Assembly: GCA_025093985.1 (NCBI GenBank)
Contig: JACAAK010000006.1
Coordinates: forward strand, 496,001-560,000
Reading direction: 5' to 3'
DNA: 64,000 nucleotides
Origin: Calvatia gigantea
Lineage: Eukaryota; Basidiomycota; Agaricomycetes; Agaricales; Lycoperdaceae
The number at the start of each line of letters is the position of its first letter. Positions within the stretch are counted from its first letter, which is position 1. Both the position numbers and the translations under genes were made by a program. The notes beneath the pieces are model-generated. The model was given only the letters and a program-made list of their open reading frames with translations, did not search any database and was not told the DNA's origin. Below, piece by piece: positions 46,069 to 56,065 of the stretch.

Positions 46069-46674
46069 TATAGTCATGCGTGGGACCACTGTTGAGTTTC
46101 TCGCTTGTCCGTTTCACTATGACCTTATAATCCTGTAGCTAACTGACAATTTTCCACTCAGAGTGATCTTAAAGTTTTCACTGCTTCCCTTACGCTGCTG
46201 TATCCCATTCTTCCCTGTGAGTCGCGTCACTTGGCTTGGTATTCAGAATGTGGATTAGTATGTCATTTCCCTGTAACCCCTCTAAATGGTTACGTTATAG
46301 CTGAAAACGCGCCTTTTGTCTGGTACGTGGTTTACTATTGTCGATATGAAGATGTCCTTACACCACACACTATCCAGCATTGTGGTTAGGGTCTCAATGA
46401 TCTCAATGATGAACCGAGGCTGGAGCGACAAGAGGACCTAGACTGCCCAAATAGTAGTAGCTGTTTCTGTTCCAATACATATGGTTCCTTTTGCATTACA
46501 GGAGGTTGGATGTCAAACGAGTTCAGACGAGTCGGTATTGCACTGCTATTGTGACTTCCAGAGGCTTTGTTTGAGTTCCAATAAGTGTACACTTTTTGGA
46601 ATTCAGCCGAACTAGGTGGATGCCCAAAATGGGACCGTCTGAGTTCCACCAGATTCCGCGCATTTCTCACTGGG
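46069..46674 (-). repeat. Right arm of the 606-bp inverted repeat
   Basis: Ends ...GATTCCGCGCATTTCTCACTGGG. A diverged second copy of this terminus, GATTCCACGAGTTTCTCACTGGG, lies outside it at 46759-46781, suggesting nested or repeated insertion of an element whose ends read CCCAGTGAGAAA. Confidence 0.9.
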
Positions 46675-47132
46675 TATTCAGGCGTGTCGTTCGCGTCGAC
46701 TTCCACTCGGCTCGTCTAACCTCGTTTTCCAAGAGTCCGCCTCGTTTGAGCCCGGCTAGATTCCACGAGTTTCTCACTGGGCTTCAACAGTGCCGATCCC
46801 GAGCTTAGGTAAGAGGAGAAGGCACAACTGGAACTCCACACCAAGCGGCACACAGACCAGTCACTGTACTTTGAGGGTGCTACACGACCTAAGGATACAT
46901 TAACAAAGGGTACGGCTAGAACCGAGAGCCCGAGGATGATCAGGCAGCACCACAAGACGGGTTGGAACTTCCGAAATCCCCATGGCCTCGTGTTAATGAC
47001 ACGCATTCTAACGCCCAGTGTCTGTGCACAGTCGCTCTACACACGCATTACAACGCCCAACCTCAAGGCCTCAAGGCCTCACACGCATGCTTCCCTTCCA
47101 CCCACTTCGGCCTTACTCTTTCCAGGCCAAAC
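46675..47132. promoter_or_regulatory. Upstream region of NLR F
   Basis: From about 47010 it matches the region before NLR D (CAGTGTCTGTGCACAG, then CAAGGCCTC and CCACCCACTT). The same 'cattctaacgccc' type sequence precedes NLR H, I and J, so it is a shared NLR promoter or 5' leader. The left part contains the outer inverted-repeat end motif. Confidence 0.45.
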
Positions 47133-49657
47133 ATGAATCGCCTCAGACGATCTTACGAAATTGCTTTATATCATTTTCTTCTTTTTGATTCTGATTCCAC
47201 CAAGACCATAATAACACCCATCACTACCAGCGCATATGTTGCCCCTCAGTCCCATGTAAATCGATTTTCACCTGCACCGTCTGCTGGGGAGACTTTAGCA
47301 CCAAACTCGACTTCGTCATTCATTCCTTCTCAAACTTTTACCGAGGCCAACGTCCAAACCGAGTCAGGTTCTCAGGAGCCGGATGCAGATCCGACAAGTG
47401 AGGATCTTTTCAACGCCCTCGCGACAGAGCTCTTTTGACAGCGTCTCGTAGCCCAACCGAGTGCGAATACCTTTGAGAACACCCAGATTGTCACAGGTGA
47501 GTCAGGTCACCATGTCCGTCAGTTATGATTGCTGACAAGCTAACTTACCTCCATCTTACCGGCACCAGCTATAGAGACCTCACCGCCCAACTCAACCAAG
47601 CCGCCCTTCCCTTCTCAAGTTCCTTCTGAGGCCGTCGAAGCCCTGTCTCCCGCCCTGCAATCCACGTATACGGATGCATCTCGAAGCGAGTCGGGTGCAC
47701 CTCCAGCAGGTGAATACTGTCAAAATCTTCGCAAGAGCCTTCTTCTCATAACGCTTGCAGGCCCGGTAGAAGTCAGTTACTATAAAAATGCGAGCAACTT
47801 TGCCGTGTATAATCCAATCATGAGAAGTGTCCAGATAAATCAGGTTCAGACAAGCATCAATGGTGAACATCTGACTTTTGGTGTTCAGACCAACGCTAAC
47901 TCGTGTATCGATCCCAGCCCCGGAGAAAATGCTCCCGTATGTTATCTCAGGAGCCGAATATGATTCTGATGCCCGTGATTCACCACCCCGATGTCATCCT
48001 GGAACTCGCACTCAAATCCTCAAAGATGTTCAAATGCGCATTCATGACCCAGACCTGGCGACAGAGATGATTTGGATTCATGGACCCGCAGGTGTGGGCA
48101 AATCAGCGATCATGCAAACCCTTGCAGAAGTTGAGGCGTCACGGGATGCGATTTTTACGACACTGTTCTTTTCGCGCCCGAACGAGCGTGATGACCCAAA
48201 GAAGGCCTTCCCTACTCTCGCATATGGCCTTGCTGTGATTAACCCGGGGTATCGGCGTTACGTTGGGGGGAGGCTCATGCACGATCCTACGTTCCTCGCG
48301 AAATCCATAGATGAACAGTTTCAACGCCTCTTCATCACTCCTTTTCTTACCCCTTTCACTGAAGATCATATTGACTTCGGTTCCCAACGTTGGATTATCT
48401 TCTTGGACGGTCTAGATGAATGTCGCGGCGAGAAAGAGCAGACCAGGATAGTGGACCTGATCCGCAACTCTATGCTTCACCGTGCGGTGTCCACTCCGTT
48501 CATCTGGGTCATCGCGAGCCGACCTGAAGTCCATCTGGAGACGCGTTTCACAAAAGCTAGGACTGACGTTGAAGGTTTTTGGGAATTGGAGGTGCCTGTC
48601 GACTCCGACCAAAGTTCACGGGACGTCGAACGCTATTTACACGGAAAGTTTTCGGAGATATGTGAACAGCACCCCAATTCCATACCTCGTCTCTGGCCTT
48701 CCGAGACTGACTTCTTGATGCTTTCGCGTGCGTCATCTGGATTGTTTGTTTTTGCCTCGACGCTGGTGGCATATCTTTTCGGTGGAGATCCTGTTATTCG
48801 CCTCAAGCATGTCGTGGCTCTGATTGAGAAGTCAAGGGATCAGGCGGGCAGTCTCCCGCAAAATCCATTCAAGATGCTTGACTTGCTGTATACCCAGATT
48901 ATGTCGGACGTTCCTCCCGAGGTCCTTCCTACCACGATGCACCTCCTAGGATTCTACCTCGTCGAATCTGCTTCAAAGCGGTCTTCGGAACCTACCTCAC
49001 TCTTTACAGCAAGTAACATCCTAGGGTTGGAGGAACATGCGACCTACGCTGCTTTGCGCAAGCTGTATTCTGTTCTCGTATGTCCAGCCCCTCATGAGGC
49101 ACACAACTGGCCTATCAAGTTTCTTCATGCTTCATTTTCCGATTTCATCACGGATGTTTCCCGTTCTCAGGACTATCATATCGATTTGAATCAAGCGGTC
49201 ACTCACGTATGGGAATGCCTTACCGAAATTCTTCGTCAGTACGGGATTAACCGCGGTAAGCCGAATTAGTTGTTTTTGCTTATTTCCCACTGAAATAGAT
49301 ACAGCCCCCGCTGATATTAGTCTTCCTTGGCCCCTCGCTAATGGTACACTGGAAACGCGGGTCACCCTGTTGGGAACTGCCTGGCATCGTTGGGTGAAGA
49401 CCCTAGTCGAGTTTAGGATGCCCTCCGCTCAGAAGCACCGGACTGCCCACCTATTGATTGATCAATCTTCCTTGGTCAGGGTTTTCCGTGAATTGGGTCC
49501 AGTCATATTCCCCGGTATCAACAGGCGATTATCCCCAACGGAAGATTTTTTCGTCTGGGTGGATCCCGATGTACGCGATTCCCCGATGACAGAAATGCTA
49601 ACCCACAGTCGGGGAGGTTTTAACGGTCAGTATCGCACCCAGCAACGCTCGAAGTAA
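47133..49657 (+). CDS. NLR F: NACHT-type STAND protein, all exons open, C-terminus short
   Basis: Exons are 47133-47397, 47452-47496, 47569-47709, 47761-47862, 47918-49255 and 49305-49570, and every join keeps phase (1,1,1,1,1,0). The first exon starts MNRLRRSYEIALYHFLLF. A short second exon (QPSANTFENTQIVT) looks like a reduced copy of the fourth (YYKNASNFAVYNPIMRSVQI), and the third repeats part of the first, so the N-terminal exons appear internally duplicated. The NACHT module has Walker A GPAGVGKS and Walker B WIIFLDGLDECRGE. STAND ATPases oligomerise on ligand sensing. The last exon (ADISLPWPLANG, LLIDQSSLVRVFRELGPV) reads through its donor to a stop at 49657; the two final C-terminal exons found in NLR J are missing. 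It may instead splice into NLR G (see findings). Confidence 0.75.
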
Positions 49658-49687
49658 AGCTAATGACCAGTGATCTTAGTTCTCAAG

Positions 49688-51883
49688 AAAATGCTCCCAC
49701 ACCTTATTTCTGGAGCTGACTATGGCTCCTCTGCTCGTGATATACCCTCATGCCATCCTGGTACTCGAATCCGAATCATTGAAGACATTCAAACTTGCAT
49801 TCACGACCCCACCATGGCAACGAGGATGGTCTGGATTTATGGGCCGGCAGGCGTGGGCAAGTCAACGATCATGAAAACCCTTGCCGAATCGGAGTCGTCG
49901 CGCCAGGCCACCTTTTCAACGCTCTTTTTACGCTCGAATGAGCATGATGAACCGGAGAAGGTCTTCACAACTCTCGCATATGGCCTTGCTGTGCTCAACT
50001 CGGGGTATCGGCATCACATTGGGGAGAGACTCGTGGATGAACCTACCTTCCTAATGAAATCCATGGACGAACAGTTCCAGCGCCTGTTTGTCATTCCCTT
50101 TACCGAGAAGCACGTTAATTTTGGTTCGCAGCGTTGGACCGTGTTTGTGGATGGCCTAGATGAATGTTGGGGCGAGAGGGAACAAGCCAGGATATTGGAC
50201 CCAATCCGTGATTCCGTTCGTCACCATGCGTCATCCACTCCCTTCATCTGGATCATTGCGAGCAGACTCAAGGCGGGTTCTACGGCACCAACCAAATGGC
50301 GCAAGAAAGCCAGTGCTATTGTCCGCCGCTCCCGGGATTTTGATATATCTATGTATTCCGCCGAAAATTCTGACAAGGCGGGTTCTAGGGCACGAATCAA
50401 GGAGCTCGCGAGAGCCAGTGCGATTGTCCAGAGCTCCCGGGATTTTGATATATCTATGCATTCTGCCGAAAGTTCTGAGGATGTCAAATACTATCTACGC
50501 GCGCGGCTTTCGGAGGTGCGCGAGAGGCATCTTGATCGTGTCCCCCCCCTTTGGCCTCTCGAGGCCGATGCCTTGGAGCTCACACATGGGTCGTCTGGAC
50601 TGTTTGTCCTCGCCTCAGCGTTGATAGGGTATCTCTCCTGTGGCAATCCTGTACCCCGTCTGGAACGCGTCCTGGATGTGATTAAGGAATCGGAACCTCA
50701 TCGGCATCCACTCCGGACTCTCGACTTGTTATATACCCGAATCATGTCAGAAATACCCCCTGATCTTCTCTCTACCTGCAAGCTTCTCCTTGAACTCTAC
50801 CTCCTACAACCTGCCCTAGCATGCGGGGAACGTGCTCCACTTTTGTTAGCAAGTAACATACTGGGATTGGATCAGCACAAAACGTACGCCCTTCTGCAAA
50901 ACCTGCATCCTGTTCTTGCCTGTCCACCACCTGATGAAGCTGAACGCCAACCTCTCCGCTTCCTTCATGCTTCATTTCCTGATTTTCTCAGAGATGCCTC
51001 CCGTTCCAAACTTTATCATATTGATTCGAGCCAAGAGGCCGCCCACCTCTGGCAACACTGCACCCGGATTCTTCGCCAATACGGGATCAACCGTAGTAAG
51101 TCCCCTACTCCGCTTCTTATAACCGTCACTGAGGACAGATGCAGCATACAGCGACATTAGTCTTTCCTGGCAACCCACAGATTACCAGCCACACATCCGG
51201 GCCCTCCTGCTGGGAAGTGCTCAACAACAGTGGATAAAATTTTTTGTTCAGCTTTGGGAAACCACTATTATCGATTCCGATGACATCCACCTCCGTTTGA
51301 TTGACCGGTCCTTCTCAGTTGATGTTTTCCGTGAACTAGGACCTGCTTTATTTCATGGCATCGAAGACACAATACATCCGATGGATATTTTCGCTTGGCT
51401 GTTTTATGACGTACGGTTATTCCTTTGCAAGGAAATGAATTGCAAACCTGAATGCTTGCTTGTTCCAGGCTCCCCACGAGCTTCGACAATCCCTCGTAGT
51501 CAAGACATTCCCTCTCGAAGGCCTTAACTTGGATCGACTGTTCAAGTCTGTATGTGCTCAACGTTGGTGCTGGAGCTGGCGTAGGTCCTCAAGTGGGCTC
51601 TGCTTCCATGCCATTGATTTGTCTTCGATTGAGGTGTGTCAATCTGCTTGAAACCTACACTACAGTTTGAGAAATGTTCTGGCAGGGCCTCACTGTTGCT
51701 CAATCGGTACAGGCAAAGAAAGTTCTGTGGAAGCCATCAAGCACACTGGGGGAGTTGGTGCGGGCGCAGGATGGGATTGTGAGGGTTATTGGATCCGAGC
51801 CAGTGGAGTACTACATTATAGTTGGGCCCATCCCCGGTGACTCTGGGACAGAGGTATACTATATCCTTCCATATGCTGGTTAA
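49688..51883 (+). CDS. NLR G: NACHT module with full C-terminal exons and no N-terminal exons
   Basis: Exons 49688-51095, 51145-51410, 51469-51633 and 51686-51883 are open and in phase. Walker A is GPAGVGKSTIMK and Walker B WTVFVDGLDECWGE. A 35-residue direct duplication interrupts the module after the Walker B region: KAGSTAPTKWRKKASAIV and then RSRDFDISMYSAENS are followed by KAGSRARIKELARASAIV and then SSRDFDISMHSAESS. C-terminal exons read DISLSWQPTDYQPH, then APHELRQSLVVKTFPLEGLN, then GLTVAQSVQAKKVLW and finally VYYILPYAG. The normal first two exons are absent; upstream lies the last exon of NLR F. A stand-alone start would be ATG 49691, directly at the module edge. Otherwise it is the second half of an F-G fusion protein. 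Confidence 0.7.
50269..50478 (+). repeat. Tandem duplication, 2 x 105 bp, inside the NLR G NACHT exon
   Basis: AAGGCGGGTTCTA begins each unit, and TCCCGGGATTTTGATATATC occurs in both. The units are in frame and diverged by about 20%. NLR E has only one such segment. Confidence 0.85.
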
Positions 51884-52029
51884 TACGAGACACCTAGACT
51901 TAAATCCGCGGAATGCAAATTAGTATTGGTATTGTCTCCCACCTTCTGATCACCGTTAAATGGGCCCAAATTTCGCACAAGAGCCTTGGGAAACTCAAGG
52001 AGGCGCACAGAGACTGCCCAGCTTGCCTC

Positions 52030-52560
52030 CCTGCTGACCTTCCTAACGACTGTGGGTTTCTCGAAGAACGAGCATCGAATCTTATATGAAAGTGTCCCAG
52101 GCATAAATGAAGGCAATTGTCCAAGATTTCCAAAGTATCTGAAACTACGAATTATGGTCCCTGGTAGAACCACATTGACAATCCTTCTGTGTGGTACTCA
52201 GACGCGACGATGTGAAGGAATAAAAAAAGACCTTGAAGATGGATGTGCTGCAATGTGTTCCTTCCGACATTATGTGAGGTTCATAGCCGTGATTGTTGGT
52301 GGAATCAGATTTGCCAGGTTGTGGATCGGGGGGGGGGGCGGGAGATTGGCAGAGGTAATGAGTGTATTGATAGTACATAAGCAGAAGGCGTTAGTAGGGC
52401 CGAGGATAGTATGAGGGTGGTTGACGGTGCCGTACCCGCAATGGGTACAAATTTTTCTGGTGACCAGCGCCTGTTCGTTGTCATTCTATTTGCGGTTCAT
52501 ATAAGTGGTGCCTTCCACGCACATTGTCACTCCACAGATGTGTCCTAACGCCCGACTTCA
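52030..52560 (-). pseudogene. 5' part of a YIF1-like gene, remnant
   Basis: 52260-52330 on the minus strand matches the 5' region of the YIF1-like copy at 60480-60560 (GACATTATGTGAGGTTCATAG). The flank at 52450-52500 (ACCAGCGCCTGTTCG) matches 60715-60735. A G run sits at 52329-52338. The coding part is gone. NLR H starts just to the right, as NLR J does behind the fuller copy. Confidence 0.5.
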
Positions 52561-52614
52561 TGGCTCTCCTTCACCAACTTCAGCCTTGCTCCTTACTTGA
52601 ACATGCCTTACTAA

Positions 52615-55160
52615 ATGAAGCAACTCAAACAGTTTTACAAGAAAACATTTTACCGTTCTCCCAAACCCAACACTGATTCAGCGAATACCATAAAAGCCAC
52701 CCCGGCTGGCTCGTTTGTCATTTCTCAGGCTCCTCTTGAGGCCGCAGACAAAACCTGGGTTCCGGCCCCTTAGTATGCAGACGCGGACACACCTCAAAGC
52801 ATGTTGGGTGCAGATACGACAGGTAACGCTGCCGGGGCCTTCGCAATATCTTCCTCTGATGTCTTATAGGCCAACTTAAAGTTAGTTTCTACGAAAACGC
52901 ACTAAGCGACTTTGCCGTGCATAGTCCAATCATGGGAGAAAACATCCAGATACATCAGGTTCAGACAAGCATCAATGGTGGGTGTCTGACCCATTGATGT
53001 TCTGCCCGCACGAACTCCAGTAACGATACCAGTATTGAAGGAGATGCTCGAGTATATTATGCCAGGAGTCGAGTACGATTCCTCCTTCTGTGATTCACCT
53101 CCCGGTGTTATCTTGGAACTCGAACACAGATCCTAAAGGAAATTCAAACTCGCATTCACGACCCTGAGCTGTCAACGGGGATGGTCTGGATCTGTGGGCC
53201 GGTGGGTGTGGGCAGGTCAGCAATCATGCAAACCCTTGCCGAATTGGAGTCGTCACGTCAGACCACTTTCTCAACTCTCTTCTTTTCATGTCCGAACGAA
53301 CCCGATGACCTAAAGAAAGTCTTCACTGCTCTCGCATATGGCCTCTGCGTGTTCAACTCGGAGTATCGCCAGTACATTGGAGAGAGGCTCGTGGATGAAC
53401 CTACCTTCCTAATGAAATCCATGGACGAACAGTTCCAGCGCCTGTTTGACATTCCCTTTACCAAGAAGCACGTTAATTTTGGTTCGCAACGTTGGATTGT
53501 GTTTGTGGATGGCCTAGATGGATGTTGGGGCGAGAGAGAACAAGTCAGGATAGTGGACCTGATACGAGATTCCATTCTTCATGCGGAATCCACTCCCCTC
53601 ATTTGGATCATCACGAGCAAACCTGAAGCGCATTTAAAGGTACCATTCATGAAAGCCAAGACCGATGTCAAGACCTTCTGGGCGTTGGATGTACCCATCA
53701 ACTCTAACAGAAGCTGCCGAGATGTCGAACTTTACATGCAAGCACAATTTTCAAAGATACGTGAAAGCCACACAGACTCTATACCTCCTCTTTGGCCTTC
53801 TGAGACTGATTCCTTAACTGTTGCACGTGCGTCGTCCAATTTGTTTGTCTTTGCCTCGACACTAGTGGGATATCTTCTCGGCGGTGATCCTGTTCTTCGA
53901 TTCAACCAAATTGTGGCTTTAATTGGGAGATCAGGCGACCAAATGACCAATATCTGGCAGAACCCATTCAAGGCCCTCGACTTGTTGTACACCTAGATCA
54001 TGTCCGACATTCCCGAAGAGGTCCTTCCAACCACAATGCACTTCCTGGGATTCTACCTTGTCGAGGCTGCACTAAAGCCCTCCTCGTCGCCCGTCCCACT
54101 TTTTGTGGCAGGTAATATCCTGGGGTTTGACCAATCCGCAACTTACGCTGCTTTGCACAAACTACATTCGGTTCTTGCATGCCCCCTGCCTGATGAAGCA
54201 CTTAGAAAACCTGTTCGCTTTCTTCACGCTTCGTTTTCGGACTTCATAGATCCTTCTCGTTTTCAAGCGTATCATATCAATCAGAGCCAAGAGGTCACTC
54301 ATGTCTGGCAATGTTGGACCAACATTCTTCGCCAATTCGCAGTTGGTTGTGGTAAGCCAGATCACTCGTCTTCTATTTGTGCCATCGCTAAGAGCAAGTG
54401 CAGTGTACACTGACATTAGCCTTTCCTGGCCACCTCGCGATCTATTCCAACCGGAGAGCTTCTGTCAAGCCCGTGTACTGGTATATGTCCAATATCGGTG
54501 GCAGAGGGCACTCATCGGGCGCCCTAAGGAGTCTTACCCTATTCGCCTCTTGGTCGATCACCTTTCTTTGATAGGGATTTTCCGGGAATTGGGCCCAAGC
54601 CTATTCTTTGGCGTAAAAAACAAGCGATACTCGATAAGAAATCATTTTTTCACTTGGGTAAAACATGACGTACGTGACCCTCTTCTGGAGAAAATAAATA
54701 CCAGCGAAGATTTTCCTTTGTTTCATTGTGTCTAGGCTCCTTGGGAATTTTGAACCCATTTCGTGGTTGAAAAATTCCCTCTCCACAAACTCGATACAGA
54801 CCGCCTGTTCAGATCCTTGTGCGCCCAGCAGTGGTGCGTAGAATGGGTAGGGTTCAGGGATAACTTGGCCTTTAACAACGTTGATTTGACCGCCATAAAG
54901 GTGTGTTAGCCTCCACGAAACGCACTTCCTCAGGTTTCAAGAATTGTCTTTCAGGGACTTAGTGTTTCACAATGAGCCAAGGGGGAAAAGGCTCTTTGGA
55001 ACCAATCGGGTGAACTATAGGAGTTGGTTGAGGTGAAGACGGCAGTTGTCAGGGTAGTTGGGCTTGCACCATCAAAGCTCTGTTCTGGTTGGGCCAGTCT
55101 CCAGCCGTGTAACAACAGCATACTATGTCCCCGTATGCTAGTAATGTCACATTGGTGTAG
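52615..55160 (+). pseudogene. NLR H: NACHT gene with nonsense codons and defective P-loop
   Basis: Exon 1 starts MKQLKQFYKKTFYRSPKP but meets TAG at 52771, where NLR J has CAG. The second exon is recognisable (VSFYENALSDFAVHSPIMGE). A frame change lies near 53103 before the NACHT module. The open part 53181-53996 has Walker A GPVGVGRSA, with the catalytic lysine replaced by arginine, and Walker B FVDGLDGCWGE, with an acidic residue lost. TAG ends it at 53994 (CCTAG where others have CCCAG). The second half (54000-54413) and the C-terminal exons (about 54410-54670, 54736-54900, 54956-55160) are still visible, with several breaks. Confidence 0.75.
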
Positions 55161-55479
55161 CTTTCAACTATAGATTCCTTTTTCGAATTACGGGCAGGGT
55201 CTCGACACGCCCTCGCATTATTTATGCTCATCACAAACATACCTCCCGGATAAAACCCGTCACTTGTGCGGGTGTTCATCGTAGGTACGTATCACCCTGC
55301 ACTTCTCACTACTTACCTGAGTGAACCTCGACCCGTCGGTCCCTTGCGCCGAAAGTGTCATTTTGTTTAAGAGATGACCAGTCTCTTTCCTCATCCACGG
55401 AGAAAGTGCAAATTGCAACCATTAGTACCACCACCAAAGTGTCAGTGAAACCTATCTAACTCCCTTTCACCAACAAGGA

Positions 55480-55870
55480 CGGCCATGTAAAGGATTTGAA
55501 ATCAGCCTCGAAGAACAGGAATGTGATCCTTCTTCGAGACTTCGACATTGTGCGGGGTTCACAGTGGCGGTTGTCGTTGGATTAAGATTCATCGAGATGG
55601 ATACTGAGGGGTCCGGGGGGACAGAGCGTAGCGAGCGGAGTTTTGAGTGGTATCAGGTGAGATAAAGTTATGATGGAGAGAGTTGGACTGGTAACTTACG
55701 AGGGGGAAGGCGTTGGGGGGAAGGAGTAGATGAAGGCAAAGGTTCATGGGGGACCGGAGAACCCGAGGAATCGGGCTGTGATAGTAAGAATTACACTAGA
55801 GGAAACGAGCATAAGTGAAGGGTAGAGAGTGTAGAGAGGGGGTCCGAGTACCCGGTCCTAAAGCGCTGAC
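55480..55870 (-). pseudogene. YIF1-like: 3' part of a YIF1-like gene, remnant
   Basis: On the minus strand the C-terminal segment SRRRITFLFFEA and the preceding exon (equivalent to VFIYSFLANAFFL, around 55700-55790) match the copies at 41500 and 59200. The copy ends abruptly near 55870 at the NLR I promoter, so the N-terminal two thirds are missing. Confidence 0.6.
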
Positions 55871-56065
55871 GGCCTGAAAACCTGAGCGTGAGCATGGATG
55901 GTGATTTTGAGGGAGGAGTGATGGGTGTCGTTCCAATTTGGAACCGGCGTCTGGACACAGTCACCGTCATTCTAACGCCCACACAGTCGCTCTCCATATG
56001 CATTCTAACGCCCGACCTCGTGCTTCTCCTCCGCTCACCCCATCCCTACACTTTCCGGACTACAC

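Noticed and set aside
46716..47006. Minus-strand frame with a hydrophobic stretch (VLWCCLIILGLSVLAVPFV) as a small membrane protein
   Set aside because: No homologue in the duplicated regions and no recognisable family. It overlaps the outer inverted-repeat motif and the NLR F promoter.
49571..49680. Splicing of NLR F into NLR G through the CTTAG acceptor at about 49680
   Set aside because: Phase 0 donor joined to a phase 1 exon shifts the frame; only the AAG at 49687 keeps it.
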